The position numbers and the translations under genes are program-made. DNA of 17,466 nt from a bacterium. GTDB taxonomy: Bacteria > Campylobacterota > Campylobacteria > Campylobacterales > Sulfurimonadaceae. Shown here one piece after another: positions 1 to 6,112 of this stretch (position 1 is its first letter; each line of letters opens with the position of its first letter). The notes beneath the pieces are model-generated. The model saw only the letters and a list, made by a program, of their open reading frames with translations, had not been told where the DNA came from and did not search any database. Location of the stretch: assembly GCA_018824795.1 (NCBI GenBank), contig JAHJFL010000006.1, positions 1-17,466 of the forward strand, in the 5' to 3' direction.

Positions 1-409
1 CACTTTCCGCAGCTTCATCATTTATATCTTCTAAGATAATATCTTCTTTATTAAGCATGACAGACCTTAGTATAGTATTTTTGTATTCCGAAGAGAGTAT
101 TGTGTTTATGGTTTGTTCAGAATGTTTCCCATCTAGTTCATAAAGGTAAAGATATATTTTGTATTTCTTAAACATGACATCACTTTTGTCAAAAAGGAAC
201 TTCAAATAAAGTTGTGACATAGAACAAAGAGGGTCAATAAAGGTGTGAACTTCTTTATCTCCATCGCCAAATACTATCGCTTTTGTTTTGATAGTCTCAA
301 GTAATGCTAAAGAATCACTTGGAGAGAGCAGTTGCGTTTTTTCCGGTGCTTTTGCATATAATGAAGAAATAAAAAATAAAGATATAAGAATAAATAATAT
401 TTTTTTCAT
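1..409 (-). CDS. Secreted DsbC-like protein, 3' end beyond the window
   Basis: Reading the minus strand from the ATG at 409-407 gives 136 residues with no stop before the window edge, so the gene is cut at its C-terminus. Residues 1-19 are a clear Sec signal peptide: two lysines, a long hydrophobic core, and SLYA as the likely cleavage site. After it, the segment VFGDGDKEVHTFIDPLCSMS (about 46-65) resembles the start of a DsbC/DsbG-type thioredoxin fold, where an aspartate-rich strand leads into the redox motif. Here the motif is C62-S-M-S65, so the second cysteine of a CXXC pair is absent, which argues against ordinary disulfide oxidase or isomerase activity. No good ribosome binding site precedes the ATG. 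The fold assignment is inference from the motif alone; the coding frame and secretion signal are seen directly. It is divergent from fabG. Confidence 0.72.
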   Translation of the reverse strand, partial: MKKILFILISLFFISSLYAKAPEKTQLLSPSDSLALLETIKTKAIVFGDGDKEVHTFIDPLCSMSQLYLKFLFDKSDVMFKKYKIYLYLYELDGKHSEQTINTILSSEYKNTILRSVMLNKEDIILEDINDEAAES

Positions 410-531
410 AATTGGATTCTACAATGAATATTGTTTCAAAATGATTACAATAATGTATAAATTTTGTACAAAGCAAATTTTTGCTATTGTTCTTTATTGA
501 AATATTGACATATAAACGCAGAGGAAGTTAG
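410..531. promoter_or_regulatory. Divergent intergenic region with a 10-bp palindrome
   Basis: This spacer separates the secreted-protein gene (-) from fabG (+) and should carry both promoters. A perfect 10-bp palindrome, TTTGTACAAA, lies at 463-472. TACAAT (446-451) and TATAAA (456-461) are weak -10 candidates for fabG. A TAGAAT (421-416, minus strand) lies six bases before the ATG at 409. No assignment is secure. The palindrome could be an operator or could be chance in AT-rich DNA. Confidence 0.25.
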
Positions 532-1278
532 ATGAAATTTACTGGGAAAAATGTTTTAGTTACAGGTTCAAGTCGTGGAATTGGTGCTGAAATAGCAAAA
601 ACTTTGGCTGGATTTGGTCTTAAAGTTTGGATCAACTATAGAAGCGGAGCTGCAGAGGCAGACGCTGTGAAAGAAGCCATAGAAGCTGCAGGTGGAAACG
701 CAGCAGTAATAGGCTTTGATGTAAGTGATGAGGCTGCGTTTATTGATGCTATTAAGACTATAGTAGATTGTGACGGAGAGTTTTCTTATCTTGTTAATAA
801 TGCCGGTATCACAAATGATAAACTCGCGCTTCGTATGAAAACAGAAGATTTTATGAGTGTTATAAATGCAAATCTTACTTCATGTTTTATTGGGTGCCGT
901 GAATCTATGAAAACTATGAGAAAGAAAAAATTTGGTGCGGTTGTAAACATTGCTTCTATAGTAGGTGAAACAGGAAACGCAGGTCAGACAAATTATGCAG
1001 CAAGTAAAGGCGGAGTGATTGCCATGACAAAAAGTTTTGCCATAGAAGCAGCTACAAGCGGTATTCGTTACAACACTGTAACTCCAGGTTTCATTGCAAC
1101 TGAGATGACAGATGTTCTCAGCGATGAAGTCAAAGGCAGTTTTACTTCAAAGATTCCAATGGCCCGTTTTGGAAATCCAAGTGAGGTGGCAGAGGCTACT
1201 GCCTTCTTATTGTCGGACCATGCAAGCTACATTACAGGGGAAACGCTCAAAGTAAATGGCGGAATGAATATGGCATAA
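532..1278 (+). CDS. fabG: 3-oxoacyl-[acyl-carrier-protein] reductase FabG
   Basis: This is a classical short-chain dehydrogenase of 248 residues, the usual FabG length. It reduces 3-oxoacyl-ACP to 3-hydroxyacyl-ACP with NADPH in the cytoplasmic type II fatty-acid cycle. The cofactor loop TGSSRGIG is at 11-18, NNAG at 89-92, and the catalytic tetrad reads N114, S142, Y155 and K159 (YAASK at 155-159). The PGFIATEMT segment follows at 185-193, and the C-terminal end (GETLKVNGGMNMA) is typical of FabG. The ATG is preceded by GAGGAAG at a good distance. Placement directly before acpP and fabF supports FabG rather than another SDR enzyme. In place of the common VNAVAPG it has YNTVTPG, which is conservative. 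Confidence 0.95.
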   Translation: MKFTGKNVLVTGSSRGIGAEIAKTLAGFGLKVWINYRSGAAEADAVKEAIEAAGGNAAVIGFDVSDEAAFIDAIKTIVDCDGEFSYLVNNAGITNDKLALRMKTEDFMSVINANLTSCFIGCRESMKTMRKKKFGAVVNIASIVGETGNAGQTNYAASKGGVIAMTKSFAIEAATSGIRYNTVTPGFIATEMTDVLSDEVKGSFTSKIPMARFGNPSEVAEATAFLLSDHASYITGETLKVNGGMNMA

Positions 1279-1290
1279 TTAAGGTAAATT

Positions 1291-1299
1291 TGTTATAAT
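1291..1299 (+). promoter_or_regulatory. Extended -10 promoter for acpP
   Basis: The sequence TGTTATAAT gives a perfect TATAAT hexamer at 1294-1299 with a TG one base upstream, the extended -10 arrangement. It lies 33 bases before the acpP ATG, leaving a short leader with an AGGAG ribosome binding site at 1322-1326. No -35 element is evident, as is common in Campylobacterota. It would let acpP be transcribed independently of fabG. Confidence 0.65.
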
Positions 1300-1331
1300 T
1301 ACCCGATTAAATTAAAAAAACAGGAGCTATA

Positions 1332-1559
1332 ATGGCACTTATAGATGATATTAAAGAAGTAGTAGTTGAGCAGTTAAGCGTGAGCGCTGATGAGGTAAAA
1401 GAGGATTCAAAATTCGTTGAGGATTTAGGCGCTGACAGTCTTGACGTTGTTGAACTAGTTATGGCTCTTGAAGAGAAATTTGATATTGAAATCCCAGATG
1501 ATGAAGCAGAAAAAATTCAAACTGTTGCTGATGTAGTTGCTTACATCGAAAGTAAATAG
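1332..1559 (+). CDS. acpP: Acyl carrier protein
   Basis: A 75-residue acidic protein of standard ACP length. The phosphopantetheine attachment motif is G33-A-D-S-L, with S36 the residue that receives the 4'-phosphopantetheine arm. The helix after it ([20 protein letters not shown]) is the recognition helix II typical of AcpP. It carries acyl chains between FabG, FabF and the other enzymes of the type II cycle, and also serves lipid A and phospholipid synthesis. An AGGAG site sits six bases before the ATG. The gene has its own extended -10 promoter upstream and a strong terminator directly downstream, which fits the high level of ACP that cells need relative to the enzymes on each side. Confidence 0.98.
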   Translation: MALIDDIKEVVVEQLSVSADEVKEDSKFVEDLGADSLDVVELVMALEEKFDIEIPDDEAEKIQTVADVVAYIESK

Positions 1560-1579
1560 TCGAAAGTTTCCTTATTGTC

Positions 1580-1615
1580 TTACTGCAGGGCAAGGCTCTG
1601 CAGTAAAATTTTTTT
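1580..1615 (+). terminator. Rho-independent terminator after acpP
   Basis: TTACTGCAGGGC (1580-1591) pairs with GCTCTGCAGTAA (1595-1606) around an AAG loop. This gives 12 pairs including one G-T wobble. A run of seven T follows at 1609-1615. This is a textbook intrinsic terminator or attenuator between acpP and fabF; fabF starts only 54 bases later, so part of the transcription may read through. Confidence 0.9.
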
Positions 1616-1669
1616 AGTAGCTAATGTTGATTAGTTGTTAAAAGTATTTTATATTTTTGGAGTTTATAT

Positions 1670-2887
1670 ATGAGAAGAGTAGTAGTAACTGGTATTGGTA
1701 TGATTAACTCAGTTGGTAATGATAAAGAGAGTTCTTTTAAAGCTATATGTGAGGGTGAATGCGGTATCGACACTATAACTCTTTTTGATCCTGCTGAATA
1801 TGCAGTAAGAATTGCAGGTGAAGTTAGAGATTTTGATCCGGCGACTGTTATGGATGCCAAAGAAGTAAAAAAAGCGGACAGATTTATTCATCTTGGATTA
1901 AAAGCAGCACAAGAAGCTATGGCAGATGCAAATATACCAGAAGGTACAGATATGGAAAGATTCGGTATCAGTTCAGGTTCTGGTATTGGAGGACTTCCGG
2001 CAATAGAGAAAAGTTCTATTATTATAGAGACAAAAGGTCCTCGTAGAATTTCTCCATTTTTCATTCCATCAGCACTTGTAAACATGCTTGGTGGATTTGT
2101 ATCTATTGCACATGGGACAAAAGGTCCAAATCTTTCAAGCGTTACTGCTTGTGCGGCTGGAACACATGCAATAAGTGAAGCTATGAAAACAATTATGTGT
2201 GGCGGTGCTGACAAAATGCTGGTAGTTTCTGCAGAGTCTGCGGTAACTGGTGCCGGTGTTGGCGGTTTTGCTGCAATGAAAGCACTTTCTACAAGAAATG
2301 AAGATCCAAAAACAGCTTCTCGTCCATTTGATGCAGATCGTGATGGTTTTGTAATGGGTGAAGGTGCAGCGGCACTTATTTTAGAAGTGTATGAAGATGC
2401 TGTTGCTCGTGGAGCAAACATTTATGGAGAGATTATAGGTTTTGGAGAAAGCGGTGATGCAAATCACATTACGACTCCAAGTCTTGACGGTCCTGCCCGT
2501 GCTATGAAAGCAGCTTATAAAATGGCAGGTGAACCAAAACTTGATTATGTAAATGCACATGGTACAAGTACACCAATTAACGATAAAAACGAAACGGCGG
2601 CTGTAAAAGACCTGCTTGGCGGAAAAGAAAATTGTCCTCCAATGAGTTCTATTAAAGGTCAAATCGGTCACTGTTTAGGTGCAGCAGGCGGTATCGAAGC
2701 TGTAGTATGTTTAATGGCAATGAGGGATGGAATTATTCCACCAACAATTAACTATACAACTCCAGACGAAAATTGTGATTTAGATATCGTTCCAAACAAA
2801 GCACGTAAAGCAGATTTAAATGTGGTTATGAGTAACTCATTTGGTTTTGGTGGAACAAACGGCGTTTTGATTTTTAAAAAAATCTAA
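1670..2887 (+). CDS. fabF: 3-oxoacyl-[acyl-carrier-protein] synthase 2 (FabF)
   Basis: A thiolase-fold condensing enzyme of 405 residues, close to the usual 410-413 of FabF. It extends acyl-ACP by condensation with malonyl-ACP. The active-site cysteine is C161 in VTACAAGTHAI, and the two histidines are H297 (NAHGTST) and H334 (GHCLGAAGG); K329 lies in SSIKGQ. This Cys-His-His set identifies a KAS I/II enzyme rather than FabH (Cys-His-Asn). The C-terminal SNSFGFGGTN glycine loop is present at 388-397. The ATG is preceded by GGAG. The gene follows the acpP terminator, so it depends on read-through or on a promoter in the short AT-rich spacer 1616-1669, where I see no clear -10. accA follows after 17 bases and is probably cotranscribed. 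FabF and FabB are hard to separate by motif; context and length favour FabF. Confidence 0.96.
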   Translation: MRRVVVTGIGMINSVGNDKESSFKAICEGECGIDTITLFDPAEYAVRIAGEVRDFDPATVMDAKEVKKADRFIHLGLKAAQEAMADANIPEGTDMERFGISSGSGIGGLPAIEKSSIIIETKGPRRISPFFIPSALVNMLGGFVSIAHGTKGPNLSSVTACAAGTHAISEAMKTIMCGGADKMLVVSAESAVTGAGVGGFAAMKALSTRNEDPKTASRPFDADRDGFVMGEGAAALILEVYEDAVARGANIYGEIIGFGESGDANHITTPSLDGPARAMKAAYKMAGEPKLDYVNAHGTSTPINDKNETAAVKDLLGGKENCPPMSSIKGQIGHCLGAAGGIEAVVCLMAMRDGIIPPTINYTTPDENCDLDIVPNKARKADLNVVMSNSFGFGGTNGVLIFKKI

Positions 2888-2904
2888 TTAGTTAAGGATT
2901 CAAT

Positions 2905-3840
2905 GTGGCTACATATTTAGATTTTGAACAAAAAATTAAATTTATTCAAGAAGATCTTATCTCTGCTCAAGTTCGTCATGATCAGGGAGCGGTAGATTCT
3001 CTTACAAAAACTCTCGATAAAGAGGTTGGCAAGATTTATAAAAATCTTTCTGATTTTCAGAAACTTCAGCTTGCTCGTCATATTGACAGACCATATGCAC
3101 TTGATTATATTAATTTAATTATGCATGATAAGTATGAAATTCATGGAGACAGACACTTCCGTGATGATGCAGCTATACTTTGTTATCTTGGGTATATTGA
3201 CGATGAAAAAGTTATGGTTATCGGTGAGCAAAAAGGCCGCGGAACTAAGAACAAGCTAAAACGCAACTTTGGTATGCCACATCCTGAAGGTTACAGAAAA
3301 GCTCTTCGTGCAGCAAAACTTGCTGAGAAGTTTAATGTGCCGGTTCTTATGCTTGTGGACACTCCGGGCGCATATCCTGGACTTGGTGCTGAAGAGAGAA
3401 ATCAAAGCGAAGCTATTGCTAGAAATCTTCTAGAACTCTCTCAGCTTAATACACCGACTGTCTCTATTGTAATTGGAGAAGGCGGAAGCGGTGGCGCTTT
3501 GGCTATCGGTGTTGCTGACAAATTTGCGATGATGAGATACTCAGTTTTTAGTGTTATTTCGCCTGAAGGTTGTTCGGCAATTCTTTGGAATGATCCTTCA
3601 AAAGTTGAGGCTGCAACAAACGCAATGAAAATCACAAGTTCAGACCTTAAAGATTTAGACTTGATTGATGATGTAATTGATGAGCCATTGATTGGTGCAC
3701 ATAGAGATAAAGAGGGTGCAGCAGCTGTACTTAAAGAGTACTTCTTAACTGAGCTTAAAAAACTTAAAGCACTTCCGGCCGAAGAGAGAATGGAAGCTCG
3801 TTATACTAAACTGGTCAAGCCAGGTGCTTTTTCAGAGTAA
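2905..3840 (+). CDS. accA: Acetyl-CoA carboxylase carboxyltransferase subunit alpha
   Basis: A 311-residue AccA, near the usual 312-320. With AccD it transfers the carboxyl group from biotin to acetyl-CoA, making malonyl-CoA for the fatty-acid cycle encoded just upstream. Visible motifs are GDRHFRDD (81-88), [20 protein letters not shown] (151-170), [16 protein letters not shown] (190-205) and [13 protein letters not shown] (216-228), which form the oxyanion-binding and CoA-binding core of the crotonase fold. The start is GTG at 2905, with AAGGA six bases upstream. An ATG at 2903 overlaps it in another frame and stops after five codons, so it is not the start. AccD is not in the window. The stop codon lies within a palindrome shared with the convergent gene. 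Confidence 0.96.
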   Translation: MATYLDFEQKIKFIQEDLISAQVRHDQGAVDSLTKTLDKEVGKIYKNLSDFQKLQLARHIDRPYALDYINLIMHDKYEIHGDRHFRDDAAILCYLGYIDDEKVMVIGEQKGRGTKNKLKRNFGMPHPEGYRKALRAAKLAEKFNVPVLMLVDTPGAYPGLGAEERNQSEAIARNLLELSQLNTPTVSIVIGEGGSGGALAIGVADKFAMMRYSVFSVISPEGCSAILWNDPSKVEAATNAMKITSSDLKDLDLIDDVIDEPLIGAHRDKEGAAAVLKEYFLTELKKLKALPAEERMEARYTKLVKPGAFSE

Positions 3841-3852
3841 AATTTTACTCTG
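3833..3852 (+). terminator. Palindrome carrying both convergent stop codons
   Basis: CAGAGTAAAA at 3833-3842 is followed directly by its exact reverse complement at 3843-3852, giving a perfect 20-bp palindrome. It contains the accA stop (3838-3840) and, on the other strand, the stop of the exonuclease gene (3847-3845), each in the context GAG TAA. The plus-strand flank downstream is T-rich but interrupted, so it may act as a weak terminator for the accA transcript. The minus-strand flank is A-rich and does not look like a terminator in that direction. Confidence 0.5.
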
Positions 3853-4654
3853 TTTCTACTTCTTCTTCAAGACCTAACAAAGGGTCGAATTTTGGTCTTT
3901 TGAGTCTTGGGGCTTCTTTTGAAAACTTAATCAAATCTTCTACATTATTGACATCTTCTTGTGCTTTTTCCAAAGACATTTTAAATAATCCATAGGTTGT
4001 TAAAACATCACTCATAGCTCTATGATGGGTTGCATTTTTATTGAGATGCAGATAGTCATTTAAATAAGAGAGAGCATATCTGTAAGAGACGATACTGCGT
4101 TCAGCAAGCCCAAGCGAACATACGCTTCTGTTTAGAAGAGGCTCCAATCCGACTTTTGTGAGTGAACCTGAAATAAACATATAATCAAATTTTACATCAT
4201 GAGCGACAAAAACTGCGTTCGATAAAAAGTTTTTAAAGCTATAGAGAACATCTTTGAGTGGTGGGGCATTAAAGGTGTCTTCCACTGTTATGCCTGTAAT
4301 GTTAGATATATGTTCATTAATCCTATCACACTGAACAAGTGATTCAAATGTGTCAATAATTTTTCCATTTTTTACTTTGATAGCTGCAATCTCAATTATT
4401 TGGTGTTTATCAAGCTTGGAACCATTTGTTTCTATGTCTACGATACAAAACTCTGCTTCTTCTACAGGAATAAATTTCGTATCAAAATAAAAATATCCCT
4501 TGTGTTTAATAATGTTGAGACCTTGTGCTCTCCACAATTCCAGAGAAAAATCTACATTTTCATTTACCTGTTTTTTAATCGATTCAAAACAGAGCCCTCG
4601 TGAAGCAAGTTTGGAGATACTCTTTGCATCTAAAATGAAGTTATTAACGAGCAT
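3845..4654 (-). CDS. dnaQ: DnaQ-family 3'-5' exonuclease (Pol III epsilon-like)
   Basis: A 269-residue protein with a complete DEDDh exonuclease domain at about 68-230. Exo I is VDIETNG with D73 and E75, Exo II is AHDVKFDYMF with D153, and Exo III is HHRAMSDV with H211 and D216. This family removes mismatched 3' nucleotides and includes the proofreading epsilon subunit of DNA polymerase III. The first 70 residues precede the nuclease core and match nothing I know. The C-terminal tail is proline- and acid-rich. The gene is last in an rpe-trpF-dnaQ operon and overlaps trpF by 11 bases, so its translation is probably coupled. I recall rpe followed by dnaQ in Campylobacter jejuni, which supports the symbol. 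Whether it is the replicative proofreader or another DnaQ-like nuclease cannot be settled here. Confidence 0.85.
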   Translation of the reverse strand: MLVNNFILDAKSISKLASRGLCFESIKKQVNENVDFSLELWRAQGLNIIKHKGYFYFDTKFIPVEEAEFCIVDIETNGSKLDKHQIIEIAAIKVKNGKIIDTFESLVQCDRINEHISNITGITVEDTFNAPPLKDVLYSFKNFLSNAVFVAHDVKFDYMFISGSLTKVGLEPLLNRSVCSLGLAERSIVSYRYALSYLNDYLHLNKNATHHRAMSDVLTTYGLFKMSLEKAQEDVNNVEDLIKFSKEAPRLKRPKFDPLLGLEEEVETE

Positions 4655-5228
4655 TATTTATGAATTCTTGCACTTTTTTTTCATCTTTAAGACCATGAGA
4701 TATTTCTACTCCGCTACTAACATCCACTCCGTAAAAACCATATTTTTTTACTGATATTACATTCTCTGGAGTAAGTCCACCGGCTAGAATAATTTTAGAA
4801 CAATCAACTCCGTCAAACCACTCGATGTTAACGCGTTTACCAGCACCGCCATAAGCTTCACAATAGGCATCAACAAGTCTGTATTCATTAGAATATTGGG
4901 AAACATCTTCTTTACTTTGTGCGCGAATTACTTTTACATACGGAAGATGTAGTTGTGCATACAGTTCATCTTGGGCATTAAAATGAATCTGCGCTAAAGT
5001 AGCACCGCTAAGCTTGCATGCTGCGTTTATGCTTGTTGCATCTTCATTGACAAAGAGAGCGACTTTTTCAACAAAAGGGGGGAGTTTTTCTATGATTTGT
5101 TTAGCTTGGATGGGCGTTATATAGCGGGGAGATTTCTCATAAAAGACAAACCCAAGAGCATCAGCTCCTGCATTTATGGCCATAATAGCATCTTCATATG
5201 AGGTTATTCCACAAATTTTACATCTCAT
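4644..5228 (-). CDS. trpF: Phosphoribosylanthranilate isomerase
   Basis: A TIM-barrel enzyme of 194 residues that converts phosphoribosylanthranilate to CdRP in tryptophan synthesis. The catalytic cysteine is C6 in the KICGIT motif (4-9), and the general acid D120 lies in RLVDAY. LAGGLTPENV (149-158) and GVDVSSGVE (167-175) form the phosphate-binding end typical of TrpF. The frame can be opened three codons earlier at a TTG (5237), but the ATG at 5228 has AAGG seven bases upstream and gives the standard N-terminus, so I chose it. The common QLHG motif reads QIHF. The gene follows rpe by 39 bases and overlaps the exonuclease gene by 11. No other trp gene is in the window. Confidence 0.93.
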   Translation of the reverse strand: MRCKICGITSYEDAIMAINAGADALGFVFYEKSPRYITPIQAKQIIEKLPPFVEKVALFVNEDATSINAACKLSGATLAQIHFNAQDELYAQLHLPYVKVIRAQSKEDVSQYSNEYRLVDAYCEAYGGAGKRVNIEWFDGVDCSKIILAGGLTPENVISVKKYGFYGVDVSSGVEISHGLKDEKKVQEFINNAR

Positions 5229-5267
5229 AACACACAACCTTTTTTAGCTTCACACAAAAGTGAAAAT

Positions 5268-5909
5268 TTATATTTGTAAACTTTTTATGGCTTCTTTTCT
5301 GTCTTTGTGACCAAATACATAGCTTCCTGCAACAACTATATCCACTCCCGCATCTTTTAGGAATTGTATATTTTTGTCGCTTACGCCACCGTCAACTTCT
5401 ATGAGACAATTAGGATTAATTCTATTTCTCATTTCATTTAAACGTTTTGCTTTAGGAATGACAGAATCTATAAAGCTCTGCCCTCCAAAGCCAGGATTTA
5501 CACTCATAAGTAAAACCATATCTAAATCAGCGAGTAAAAATTCAATGCTCTCAGGAGGCGTATGCGGATTTAAAACAATTGCCGGCTTTATGCCGTAAGA
5601 ACGGATTTTTTGTATCAGTCTATGTGGATGTTTTTCTTCTTCTATATGAAAAGAGATATATTCTGGTTTTAACGGTGCAAATAGTTCCACAAAAAACGTG
5701 TTGTTTTGAACCATAAGATGTATGTCAAGAGGTTTTGTAGCAGCTTTAGCAATGGCTGAGACAACAACAGGCCCAATTGTCAGGTTTGGTACAAAGTGAC
5801 CATCCATAACATCAACATGAACCAAATCACAGCCGGCAGCACAAATTTCCTCTACATCTCTTTGTAGATTGCCAAAGTCTGCAGATAAAACACTTGGAGC
5901 AACTTTCAT
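5268..5909 (-). CDS. rpe: Ribulose-phosphate 3-epimerase
   Basis: A 213-residue TIM-barrel metalloenzyme of normal Rpe length. It interconverts ribulose 5-phosphate and xylulose 5-phosphate in the pentose phosphate pathway, and in autotrophs in the non-oxidative pentose branch. The N-terminus APSVLSADF (4-12), the metal ligands H31 and D33 in VHVDVMDG, H64 in DIHLMV, and D173 in EVDGGV are all present, as is the phosphate loop around SVNPGFGGQ (136-144) and VAGSYVFG (193-200). AAGGA precedes the ATG. It is first in the rpe-trpF-dnaQ operon. The presumed promoter lies about 165 bases upstream, beyond a structured intergenic element, so the mRNA leader may be long and folded. Confidence 0.96.
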   Translation of the reverse strand: MKVAPSVLSADFGNLQRDVEEICAAGCDLVHVDVMDGHFVPNLTIGPVVVSAIAKAATKPLDIHLMVQNNTFFVELFAPLKPEYISFHIEEEKHPHRLIQKIRSYGIKPAIVLNPHTPPESIEFLLADLDMVLLMSVNPGFGGQSFIDSVIPKAKRLNEMRNRINPNCLIEVDGGVSDKNIQFLKDAGVDIVVAGSYVFGHKDRKEAIKSLQI

Positions 5910-5931
5910 TTTTTTCCTTTTAATAGAAACG

Positions 5932-6044
5932 CAAAATGAGCAAAGCCCATCTTTACTACGTAGCCGCTATGGCACTTAAGGGCTAAAGCCCAATGCAGGA
6001 AATCACTAAATGATTTCTCGTAAAAGCTTACCTCATTCGAGGCA
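5932..6044. repeat. Structured intergenic repeat, copy A
   Basis: This stretch between rpe and the CheX-domain gene is related to 10975-11090. Positions 5961-6029 match 11006-11074 without gaps at 52 of 69 bases. Hairpins seen on the plus strand: ATGAGC/GCCCAT (5936-5941 with 5945-5950, one A-C mismatch that becomes G-T on the other strand); GCC/GGC (5963-5965, 5971-5973); GGGC/GCCC around TAAA (5980-5991); a 12-pair stem 5994-6005 with 6011-6022 around CTAAA, with one mismatch; and CCTC/GAGG (6031-6042). Ends are approximate. No coding frame is evident. It could be an RNA, a leader of rpe or a small mobile palindromic element; I do not recognise the family. Confidence 0.75.
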
Positions 6045-6074
6045 GAACAATATCTTATAATTTATATTTGTGGA

Positions 6075-6080
6075 ATTATA
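6075..6080 (-). promoter_or_regulatory. Putative promoter -10 for rpe-trpF-dnaQ
   Basis: A perfect TATAAT reads on the minus strand from 6080 to 6075 in the context TTTGTATAATTCC, which resembles the -10 region before yajC. There is no clear -35. It lies in the spacer after the CheX-domain gene. A transcript starting near 6068 would carry about 160 bases of leader, including the whole of repeat copy A, before the rpe ATG. Confidence 0.5.
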
Positions 6081-6112
6081 CAAACTAAGTTGTTAGAGAA
6101 GGCTTTAGATTT

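Noticed and set aside
288..500. Plus-strand open frame of 70 codons
   Set aside because: It lies mostly antisense to the signal-peptide end of the minus-strand gene ending at 409, has no ribosome binding site and resembles no protein family.
505..510. TTGACA before fabG
   Set aside because: It looks like a -35 element, but it is only 22 bases before the fabG ATG, so a promoter there could not give a leader with the ribosome binding site.
1888..2421. Long minus-strand frame across fabF
   Set aside because: It is antisense to the well-conserved fabF sequence; its length comes from the codon pattern of the real gene. Similar antisense frames in other genes were left out for the same reason.
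2903..2920. ATG at 2903 as the accA start
   Set aside because: It is out of frame with accA and reaches a stop after five codons; the overlapping GTG at 2905 gives the AccA N-terminus.
5229..5237. TTG start three codons upstream in trpF
   Set aside because: The ribosome binding site would abut it, and the TrpF family begins close to the KICGIT motif, as the ATG at 5228 gives.
5932..6044. CRISPR array or tRNA gene in the spacer
   Set aside because: There are no regularly spaced direct repeats, and the fold has no anticodon arm or CCA-type acceptor stem.
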